Shown here: piece after piece, positions 1 through 6,995 of the stretch
Layout: each line of letters begins with the position of its first letter
How positions within the stretch are numbered: the first letter of the stretch is position 1
Source of the DNA: Vibrio gelatinilyticus
GTDB taxonomy: Bacteria; Pseudomonadota; Gammaproteobacteria; Enterobacterales; Vibrionaceae
Direction of reading: 5' to 3'
Length of the DNA: 64,000 nucleotides
Assembly (NCBI RefSeq): GCF_022836845.1
Contig: NZ_JAJNNZ010000004.1
Location: forward strand, 309,406-373,405
Notes under the pieces: generated by a model
Database searches by the model: none
Seen by the model: the letters and a program-made list of their open reading frames with translations, nothing else
What the model was told of the DNA's origin: nothing
Position numbers and translations under genes: made by a program

Positions 1-1
1 C

Positions 2-1207
2 GCTCCAATATTCAGTTCTAAAGACTGCGATAACCATCTAATTACCTTCTCCGAGTTTTTCGCTATGTATTTGTTGGTCTGGTCACCAACGTTGTGGAAG
101 TGTATTGATTTAGAACGTGTAGAAAAAAGTGGTTTCTGCATCAATGGACACTCACTATCACAGGCACACCGTGACATTTGGATGAAGGAAAAGTCTCACT
201 TAACCAAATTTGTCGAAGGCTTACCACAAGTTCAAAGGCTCCTGGCACACATCCCTACCTATATGATCTTTGATGACCATGATATTACGGATGACTGGAA
301 TCTAACGGTTGGTTGGGAGCAAGCTGCACACAATCACCCTTTTGCCAATCGCATCATCGGTAACGGCTTGATGGCTTATATGTTGTGTCAGGGGTGGGGA
401 AATAATCCTACTGTGATAGGTCAGCAGTTTAAAGGTACGTTTAACGATCTAGTGGCTGGCCAATTTAACCAAGAGGCGCATAATAGCTTCATCACTCAAC
501 TGATTCGCTTTGAAGGCTGGCATTATAGCTTGGACACAACGCCAAAAATGGTGATACTTGACACCCGAACTCGTCGCTGGCGCTCAGAATCGAATATGAA
601 TAAGCCCTCAGGTTTAATGGATTGGGAAGCGCTTGTCGAGTTCCAGCAAGAATTGATTGGGCAAGACGCTGTTATCGTCATATCCCCAGCCCCTATGTTC
701 GGCGTTAAGTTCATAGAAGCACTCCAAAGAGTGATGACCAAAGCAGGATATCCATTAGTGATTGATGCTGAAAACTGGATGGCGCATCCCGGTAGTGCCA
801 ATACGCTATTATCGATTTTCACCCACACCCAAACACCGGATAACTTCGTGATTTTATCAGGAGATGTGCACTACTCTTTTGCTTATGACATAAAACTTCG
901 TTATCGCAAATCGAGTCCTAATATCTATCAAATCACGTGCAGTGGATTAAAAAACCAATTTCCAGAGCCGCTACTTAAAATCTGTGACACTCTTGATAAA
1001 TGGTTATATACACCTCGGTCACCGCTCAACTGGTTTACAAAGCGAAGTAAACTGAAAATCACCAAGCGCAAACCACAACCTTCTCAGCATAATCGGCTGG
1101 TAAATCATAGTGCTATCGGTGAGTTGCAACTTGATAGCGATGGTAAACCCAATACCATAAGTCTACTGTTCTCTGACGGGAGTCAGGTAAAATTCCCTTC
1201 AAGATAA
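2..1207 (+). CDS. PhoD-like metallophosphatase (5' end outside window)
   Basis: The frame is open to the left edge, so the Met at 65 is internal and the N-terminus is missing. The protein carries the metal-binding motif FDDHDITDDWN about 90 residues into the visible part and a second one, SGDVHYSFAYD, near residue 290 of it. These are typical of the PhoD/alkaline phosphatase D-like metallophosphatases, which hydrolyse phosphomono- or diesters and are usually exported. Because the N-terminus is lost, a signal sequence cannot be judged. The substrate is unknown. It is followed by a short gap and a TerB-like gene on the same strand. Confidence 0.75.
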   Translation, partial: APIFSSKDCDNHLITFSEFFAMYLLVWSPTLWKCIDLERVEKSGFCINGHSLSQAHRDIWMKEKSHLTKFVEGLPQVQRLLAHIPTYMIFDDHDITDDWNLTVGWEQAAHNHPFANRIIGNGLMAYMLCQGWGNNPTVIGQQFKGTFNDLVAGQFNQEAHNSFITQLIRFEGWHYSLDTTPKMVILDTRTRRWRSESNMNKPSGLMDWEALVEFQQELIGQDAVIVISPAPMFGVKFIEALQRVMTKAGYPLVIDAENWMAHPGSANTLLSIFTHTQTPDNFVILSGDVHYSFAYDIKLRYRKSSPNIYQITCSGLKNQFPEPLLKICDTLDKWLYTPRSPLNWFTKRSKLKITKRKPQPSQHNRLVNHSAIGELQLDSDGKPNTISLLFSDGSQVKFPSR

Positions 1208-1345
1208 GTTCTACATTGTAGATTTTAAGGCGACAATGAACCGATGAAGATCGGTAGTTTGAGGTTGATGGATTTGTTGCCGCCCTTGAGTTTTGATACC
1301 GAAAGCCCTATTTATTAAGTACGATTGTCGACAAATGGGTTTGTT

Positions 1346-1792
1346 ATGTTGAATACCCTGACCTCTTTATTTAAAGAACTTTTAGAAGGCAAAGATCTTG
1401 CCCAAAACAGCCAAGAAAATACCAATCTTGCTATTGCCGCTTTACTGTGTGAAGTCTCTAAAGCCGATTATTCGGTAGGAGAAAAAGAATACCAAGCGAA
1501 GCTCATTTTGATTCAAAGGCTAATAGACGTCGGTGAAGCTGAAGCAAAAGCATTACTTGCTCAAGCACAACAAAAAGTAAAAGAGTCGGCTTCATTGTAT
1601 GATTTTACATCAAGCCTTAGAAACCTATCCCGTGAAACACGTTTTGAGCTAATCAAAGGGATGTGGCAGGTCGCACATGCTGATGGCGATATCGACCCGT
1701 TAGAGGACTCCGTTATTCGTAAAGTCTCAGAATTACTTTATGTCGATCATAGCGATTTCATACGAGCCAAGCTTCAGGTTACGCAGTCCTAG
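1346..1792 (+). CDS. TerB-like (tellurite resistance B family) protein
   Basis: The protein has 148 residues if started at the ATG at 1346; an upstream TTG at 1325 is open but less likely. It shows the two acidic motifs of TerB-like helical proteins, AALLCEVSKADYSVGEKE near the N-terminus and VAHADGDIDPLED near the C-terminus, spaced as in a single TerB domain. TerB-like domains bind metal and occur in stress and membrane-associated complexes, but stand-alone copies like this one are common in gammaproteobacteria and have no settled role. It has no ter neighbours, so resistance to tellurite should not be assumed. It ends just before a strong hairpin shared with the convergent exonuclease gene. 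Confidence 0.75.
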   Translation: MLNTLTSLFKELLEGKDLAQNSQENTNLAIAALLCEVSKADYSVGEKEYQAKLILIQRLIDVGEAEAKALLAQAQQKVKESASLYDFTSSLRNLSRETRFELIKGMWQVAHADGDIDPLEDSVIRKVSELLYVDHSDFIRAKLQVTQS

Positions 1793-1808
1793 TTAAAGAA
1801 AAGTCCTA

Positions 1809-1857
1809 AACCCAACTACTATAAAGCCCCATAATGGGGCTTTATAGTAGTTGGGTT
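1809..1857. terminator. Bidirectional hairpin with a perfect 23-bp stem
   Basis: Arms 1809-1831 and 1835-1857 are perfectly complementary with a three-base loop. The hairpin lies between convergent genes and overlaps the stop codon of the exonuclease gene. There is no long T-run on either side, but the stem is unusually long and should stop polymerase from both directions. Confidence 0.75.
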
Positions 1858-2386
1858 ATAGCATAGCCAAAGCGAGTTTAGCCAAGTTGTAAGCATCTAC
1901 ATAGCCTGAATGCTGTCGCCCTTCCCACTCGATGCCTTTACTTTCTTGCGCTGCTCGATGCCCGATTCGTTTGTCTTTCAAACGATTTTGCATACGATAC
2001 AAAGTAGCCAAGTTTATGAATTCACCAAACGGGGCTTCAATGCCTTTATCCTGGCACTCGTTCAGTAAAATAAGATCATCCCTGCCCCAAGAAGCATAGA
2101 TCTTATTCTTACCACCGAAGTTCTTGACCATAGACTGTAGAACAGCAGCCAAAGGTCGGCCCTGTTTCTCTACTTTTCGAGGTGTAATACCCGTAAGCTC
2201 GGCACAAAATAATGATACTTCATCGCGCTCGGGTTTCACATAATACTGAGCACGTTTAACAATCTCTTGCTTAACAAGATCAATTTCGGCCAATCCGACT
2301 TCTATTATCTCACCGGTTGTACCAACGCCGTCGACATTCCAGCAACACATTTCAAGATCAAAGCAGACAACACGATTGTAATTCAT
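1856..2386 (-). CDS. DEDDh-type 3'-5' exonuclease (KapD/ERI1-like)
   Basis: This 176-residue protein begins with the exonuclease motif I, FDLEMCCW, and ends with HSGYVDAYNLAKL, the H-x4-D motif III of the DEDDh class. The middle (SWGRDDLILL) fits motif II with an Asp. The layout resembles the KapD/ERI1-like subgroup that trims short RNA or DNA rather than a polymerase proofreading subunit. The length is normal for a stand-alone exonuclease. It converges with the TerB-like gene and shares its terminator. The family assignment is firm; the substrate is not known. Confidence 0.8.
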   Translation of the reverse strand: MNYNRVVCFDLEMCCWNVDGVGTTGEIIEVGLAEIDLVKQEIVKRAQYYVKPERDEVSLFCAELTGITPRKVEKQGRPLAAVLQSMVKNFGGKNKIYASWGRDDLILLNECQDKGIEAPFGEFINLATLYRMQNRLKDKRIGHRAAQESKGIEWEGRQHSGYVDAYNLAKLALAML

Positions 2387-2474
2387 AGAAACTTAGGTAT
2401 TAGTTGAACAAACTGTCGAATTGTATCTTATAAAGCGCCAAACCTCGACAGTTAGGGTTTCAATCGCTATAAAA

Positions 2475-4010
2475 TCAAGCAACACTTGCAATATTTCGCC
2501 CCTTCTTTTTACTCATATAAAGCAGTTCATCAGCCCTATTCATTAATACTTCCAGACTTTCTCCCTGGAAAACCGAAGCGCCAATACTTAAACTACATAC
2601 GAAGTTAGGGTCGATACTATTCCAGCTTATCTTTGTCATCTCAACACAAACTTTGTTTAAATATTCACTCAATAGTTGCTTATCAACAGAACGACTAATT
2701 ACTGCAAACTCGTCCCCCCCAAGGCGGAACAGCAAATCATCGGGATACAGTTGTTCGCGAATATAGACTGCAACCTGCTTTAAGATTTCGTCCCCTACGA
2801 CATGTCCATACTTATCGTTGATGAGTTTGAAATTATCGACGTCTATTATGATTAGAGAAAATGATTTATTACAAGAAATGTGGTGCCCCGCAAGTCGATT
2901 GAACGCTCTTCGGTTATACACTTCAGTTAATGGATCACGCTCAACCAAATACTGTAGATCTTTGGTTCTGCGCGATACTAGCATGGCGAGTCGGCGCTGT
3001 TCACGAAACATAATTAAGACAATATAAGCCGCAAGAGTAGAAATGATCAATCCACATGAAAACACCACAATTAAAGAGACCTGGTCAGCAGTGCTCATGC
3101 TAGTGTCGCGTTTAAACTCTATACTCCACTGTCTATCATACAAGGTAATCACTTCTGCTAAACTTTCACCTTCTAGCCTTTCCCAAGCTTCGTTTCGATA
3201 TAGAATTGGATCATCTTCTGCATCAAATCCCAAATCTCTAACTTGGATCCCGATTTCTTTACCGATCGAGGTACGCGTCACAACCTGCTCAAAATACACC
3301 GTGGTCCTAATAACGCCAATAACCACTCCACGTAGCTTATTCTGGCCAACTTCAAACACCGGGTGGTAAACGAGCATGCCTTGTTTAGGTAAGCTGCGAT
3401 CAAACCCATCTTGCAAAAGACGAATCTTATCAGACAAGCTCGGCTGCCCAGTTTTAATTGTCGATTCAATAACTCGGCGAACCCGTTCACGCGAAGAGTA
3501 ATAACCTAATGCTCTTAAGTTAGTTTCGTTGACAGGGTAGATATCACTCGCTACAAAAATAGGTTCGTCATTTTCCAAAATGTAGCCTTCTACCAAAGGT
3601 TGACCTTTGGGGACCGTGTATATTTGGTAGTTGGGAAAGCGGCCTCGAACGCGCATAATGTGTGATTCTATCTGCTCAGGGTACACTTTTTTCATCCACT
3701 GCAACGCGAGCAGACTTTTCGTGTCGTCTAAAATTGCTCTCGCAAAAGTAGAGAAATTGTCCCAAGCGGGGGGTTCAGTAGCATGATAAAAACTTGCACC
3801 GGCGCCGATGAAGCTGACGTCAAGCATCACCAGTTCTTTGATGTTTTCGGCCTGATTTTTTGCCATAAACTCAAAGTTAGATTCCGCTAAGTCTTTTTGC
3901 CCTGTGTATACAAAATGAGTGACTAATAAAGTTAAGACTAACCCAAAAATGAATGCAACCGCTGCATAGCGCCGCACCCCTTTACCCTCAAATGGTGTGC
4001 TCGTATTCAT
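2475..4010 (-). CDS. CHASE-domain diguanylate cyclase
   Basis: The 511-residue membrane protein has a transmembrane helix at about residues 15-35, a periplasmic CHASE-type sensor of roughly 250 residues, a second helix near 307-335 and a cytoplasmic GGDEF domain with an intact FRLGGDEFAVIS active site near residue 426. It should make cyclic di-GMP from two GTP in response to an unknown ligand. The position of the allosteric inhibitory site five residues before GGDEF reads YPDD, not RxxD, so product inhibition may be weak or absent. It stands alone and is divergent from the Hsp70 locus. Confidence 0.88.
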   Translation of the reverse strand: MNTSTPFEGKGVRRYAAVAFIFGLVLTLLVTHFVYTGQKDLAESNFEFMAKNQAENIKELVMLDVSFIGAGASFYHATEPPAWDNFSTFARAILDDTKSLLALQWMKKVYPEQIESHIMRVRGRFPNYQIYTVPKGQPLVEGYILENDEPIFVASDIYPVNETNLRALGYYSSRERVRRVIESTIKTGQPSLSDKIRLLQDGFDRSLPKQGMLVYHPVFEVGQNKLRGVVIGVIRTTVYFEQVVTRTSIGKEIGIQVRDLGFDAEDDPILYRNEAWERLEGESLAEVITLYDRQWSIEFKRDTSMSTADQVSLIVVFSCGLIISTLAAYIVLIMFREQRRLAMLVSRRTKDLQYLVERDPLTEVYNRRAFNRLAGHHISCNKSFSLIIIDVDNFKLINDKYGHVVGDEILKQVAVYIREQLYPDDLLFRLGGDEFAVISRSVDKQLLSEYLNKVCVEMTKISWNSIDPNFVCSLSIGASVFQGESLEVLMNRADELLYMSKKKGRNIASVA

Positions 4011-4360
4011 ATGGTGTTGTACATCCCTGTCAAGTAGTCGGTCTCTTTGTACCTATTTCCTACCCAACTTAAGCCCTTAATTAATTATGATTTCCTAACC
4101 ACGTCATTCAAAATATAAGCGCCTATTATTGAATGACTTATTAAAATAATACAGAAAATAGCTCAAATACAAATCACTCATTGAGAGAATAGCTTGTAGG
4201 ATCACCATTTTAGTTCCAGAAGTGAAACAATTGGTCGCAAATTGACCTAAATACTCACCAAAAAATGACATTTCAGATAAAGCGTCGCGCTAGTTAACTT
4301 GAATATGTTAGACTTCACTCCAAAATTAAGTACAAACTATTGACTATTTGAGAATTCACT
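4011..4360. other. 350-base divergent intergenic region
   Basis: This AT-rich stretch separates the divergent cyclase gene and the DUF2760/Hsp70 genes and must hold promoters for both. I see no convincing open frame in it. The only element I can point to is a CTTGAA hexamer at 4298-4303, described separately. Confidence 0.5.
4298..4326 (+). promoter_or_regulatory. Possible heat-shock (sigma-32-like) promoter
   Basis: CTTGAA at 4298-4303 matches the sigma-32 -35 element exactly. After 14 bases, CTCCAAAAT (4318-4326) matches the CCCCATNT -10 element only partly. It lies about 35 bases before the DUF2760 start. The chaperone-like genes downstream make heat control plausible, but the -10 match is weak. 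Confidence 0.3.
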
Positions 4361-4993
4361 ATGAACTTCGATATTAATGTTATTCCAGACACTTTCGACA
4401 TGCTTCATGCAGGTCTCGCTGCATCGAGCGTCTTGCTACTCGCCATCGCTGTTTCACGTAAAAGCAAAGTGATAGAAAAAGTGGTTGAGAAGCCTGTTGA
4501 GAAGATCGTCGAAGTAGAAAAACCAGTCGAAAAAATCGTCGAGGTTGAGAAGGTCGTTGAAGTTGAAAAAGTAGTCGAAAGAATTGTTGAGGTTGAATCA
4601 AAGCTTGCTACTGCAACCACAGATTCTGCGATGCAATTACTTTCTCTACTGCAGCAAGAAGCTCGCATGATTGATTTCCTAAAAGAAGATCTTACCGATT
4701 TCTCCGATGACGAAGTGGGCGCTGCAGCGCGCGTTGTTCATTCTGGTGGTAAAAAAGTCATCGATGACTATATTCAATTATCTGCTATTCGTAATGAGCA
4801 AGAAGAAACACGTGTGACAATAGAAGAAGGATTTAATCCTCAATCTATTCGCTTAACGGGCAACGTGACGGGCAGCGCGCCGTTTCACGGTACATTGGTT
4901 CACAAAGGCTGGAAAGCCGACAGTGTTACGTTACCGAAAACGTCTGAGCACTACGATGCTTCTATCATTGCGCCTGCCGAGGTTGAACTTTAA
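4361..4993 (+). CDS. DUF2760 family membrane-anchored protein
   Basis: This 210-residue protein has an N-terminal hydrophobic segment at about residues 15-31, then a highly charged V/E/K repeat tract at residues 37-79 likely to form an extended or coiled stalk, then a globular domain that I recognise as DUF2760. The stop overlaps the start of the first Hsp70-family gene in the sequence TAATG, so the two are translationally coupled. DUF2760 proteins commonly sit next to such Hsp70 genes; no biochemical role is known to me. The layout suggests a membrane-tethered partner or client adaptor of the Hsp70s. Confidence 0.75.
   Translation: MNFDINVIPDTFDMLHAGLAASSVLLLAIAVSRKSKVIEKVVEKPVEKIVEVEKPVEKIVEVEKVVEVEKVVERIVEVESKLATATTDSAMQLLSLLQQEARMIDFLKEDLTDFSDDEVGAAARVVHSGGKKVIDDYIQLSAIRNEQEETRVTIEEGFNPQSIRLTGNVTGSAPFHGTLVHKGWKADSVTLPKTSEHYDASIIAPAEVEL
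4469..4597 (+). repeat. Internal coding repeat: VEK/IVEVEK-type units
   Basis: The DNA repeats short GTTGAGAAG/GTCGAAGTTGAA-like units that encode repeats such as KPVEKIVEVE and EKVVEVEKVV. The reading frame is kept. It also creates spurious open frames on the opposite strand. The copy number may vary between strains. Confidence 0.8.
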
Positions 4994-6831
4994 TGGAACA
5001 ACAAGTTAAATACAGTGTTGGTATTGATTTAGGCACAACTCACTGTGTTATGTCCTACATCGACACTCAAAATGAAGACGCCCAAGTAAAAGTGGTCGAA
5101 ATCCCACAGTTGACCGCACCGGGCACGGTTGAAAACCTAAATCAACTAGGCTCATTTTTGTATCAGCCTCATGAACATGAGCTGGGGCAAGGCGCTAGAA
5201 CCTTACCATGGACTGAGCAACCTAAAGCCTTAGTCGGAGCTATTGCTCGTAACCTCGGTTCAAAAACACCGATTAGACTCGTTGCTAGCGCTAAATCCTG
5301 GCTTTGCCATTCTGGTGTTAATCGCAGAGACGCCTTTCTTCCACAAGGCAGCTCAGAAGAAGTAGACAAAGTCTCTCCCCTTCGCGCAACAGAGCTGTAT
5401 TTGGAACATCTTAAAGATGCATGGAATCACATGCACCCAGATGCACCACTGAATGAACAAGACGTGACACTAACCGTCCCTGCTTCTTTCGACCCTGCGG
5501 CTCGTGATTTAACGGCTGAAGCGGCAAGAAACGTTGGCCTTGTTCACCTAACGCTTTTAGAGGAACCGCAAGCGGCTCTATACAGTTGGATCGACAATAG
5601 TCAGGATGCTTGGCGTAACGAAGTCAATGTCGGTGATGTGGTTCTTGTCGTCGATGTAGGCGGCGGTACAACCGACTTATCTTTAGTTGCTGTCACCGAA
5701 GAAGACGGTAACCTAAACCTCAATCGTGTTGCTGTAGGTGAACATATCTTACTTGGTGGCGACAATATGGATTTAGCGTTAGCTTATCGCTTAAAGATGA
5801 AGCTTGCTCAAGAGGGTAAAGAGCTTCAACCTTGGCAGATCCAAGCAATTACGCACGCCTGTCGCGATGCAAAAGAATCACTTCTTAACGATTCTGAATT
5901 GCCATCGATTCCAATCGTTGTGCCAAGCCGAAGCTCCAAATTACTTGGCGCGACACTAAAAACAGAATTAACACAACAGGAAGTGCAACAAACACTGGTA
6001 GACGGTTTCTTCCCGCAGGTATCGATTAATGAGCACCCTGTACAGCGCGCTCGCGGTGCATTAACGCAAATGGGTTTACCTTACGCTCAAGATGCCGCAA
6101 TTACTCGCCATATCGCGTCATTCCTAAGCCGACAAAGTAACGCCACTCAAGATGTATTTGCTGGCATACCTGGTATGACGACAAGTACAGACTTTGTTAA
6201 ACCGACGGCAATCTTGTTTAACGGTGGCGTATTGAAGTCCGAGCTTCTCGCTAATCGCTTGATGGCCACAATCAATAACTGGTTAGAAACGGCAAATTCA
6301 GAGAAGGCTCAGCAGCTATCCGGTCTCAACTTGGATCTCGCTGTTGCCAGCGGTGCTGCATACTATGGCGCGGTTAGACATGGTCAAGGCGTGAGAATAC
6401 GCGGCGGTATTGCGTCAAGCTACTACATAGGTATCGAAAGTGCGATGCCTGCTATTCCTGGAATGGCACCGCCAATGGAAGCATTATGCGTAGCGCCATT
6501 CGGAATGGAAGAAGGTAGTCATGTTGATGTACCAAGCCAAGAGTTTGGCTTAGTGATAGGACAACCCGTCCACTTTCAATTCTTCGGTTCAACCACTCGT
6601 CGCGAAGATGCTGCAGGCCTACACTTAGATTACTGGCAGCCAGAGGAGCTCGAAGAATTGCCAGAAATTCAAGTGACCTTGCCGGTTTCGGAAGGCCGTA
6701 ATATTGGCGAGGTAGTCCCTGTAACGTTAGCGTCAAGAGTGACGGAACTCGGCACTTTATACCTTGAGGCCATAGCATCTGACAATGGTCAGAAATGGCA
6801 CGTTGAATTCGATGTTCGTGACGACGGGTAA
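4993..6831 (+). CDS. Hsp70-family ATPase, first of a pair
   Basis: The 612-residue protein has the actin/Hsp70 nucleotide-binding fold: phosphate-1 motif IDLGTTHC at residues 11-18, phosphate-2 motif VDVGGGTTDLS near 220, and an adenosine-type motif FNGGVLKSELL near 408. The LLEEPQAALY segment is also typical. The C-terminal 150 residues are short and diverged from the DnaK substrate-binding domain and there is no obvious lid. It is therefore an Hsp70 relative rather than DnaK, which is normally encoded with dnaJ. It is coupled to the DUF2760 gene by a one-base overlap and is followed by a hairpin terminator. Confidence 0.85.
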   Translation: MEQQVKYSVGIDLGTTHCVMSYIDTQNEDAQVKVVEIPQLTAPGTVENLNQLGSFLYQPHEHELGQGARTLPWTEQPKALVGAIARNLGSKTPIRLVASAKSWLCHSGVNRRDAFLPQGSSEEVDKVSPLRATELYLEHLKDAWNHMHPDAPLNEQDVTLTVPASFDPAARDLTAEAARNVGLVHLTLLEEPQAALYSWIDNSQDAWRNEVNVGDVVLVVDVGGGTTDLSLVAVTEEDGNLNLNRVAVGEHILLGGDNMDLALAYRLKMKLAQEGKELQPWQIQAITHACRDAKESLLNDSELPSIPIVVPSRSSKLLGATLKTELTQQEVQQTLVDGFFPQVSINEHPVQRARGALTQMGLPYAQDAAITRHIASFLSRQSNATQDVFAGIPGMTTSTDFVKPTAILFNGGVLKSELLANRLMATINNWLETANSEKAQQLSGLNLDLAVASGAAYYGAVRHGQGVRIRGGIASSYYIGIESAMPAIPGMAPPMEALCVAPFGMEEGSHVDVPSQEFGLVIGQPVHFQFFGSTTRREDAAGLHLDYWQPEELEELPEIQVTLPVSEGRNIGEVVPVTLASRVTELGTLYLEAIASDNGQKWHVEFDVRDDG

Positions 6832-6840
6832 GCTTTCATG

Positions 6841-6871
6841 AATAACGGCACTTCGGTGCCGTTATTATTTT
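6841..6871 (+). terminator. Hairpin terminator with TTCG loop
   Basis: An 11-bp perfect stem (6841-6851 and 6856-6866) encloses the stable tetraloop TTCG and is followed by ATTTT. It lies just after the first Hsp70 gene, so the second Hsp70 gene probably has its own promoter or is expressed by read-through. Confidence 0.8.
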
Positions 6872-6937
6872 GTAAGCATAACCTCTTAGTACGGTCTAGT
6901 TTAATAGACAACTCTCTCAATAATCACCGAACCCGAA

Positions 6938-6952
6938 GGTGACACTGTCACC
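6938..6952. promoter_or_regulatory. 15-base palindrome upstream of second Hsp70 gene
   Basis: GGTGACA and TGTCACC flank a single C. The site lies about 45 bases before the chosen start of the second Hsp70 gene, where an operator could act. No regulator is implied by sequence alone. Confidence 0.35.
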
Positions 6953-6995
6953 CTTGTAGGGCTGATATTTAGTCCATCTCATAATGGAGCATGTT

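Noticed and set aside
1325..1345. TTG start for the TerB-like gene
   Set aside because: The in-frame ATG at 1346 begins the conserved part; nothing supports the seven extra residues.
4380..4668. Antisense frames over the DUF2760 gene
   Set aside because: They are by-products of the VEK-coding DNA repeats and have low-complexity translations.
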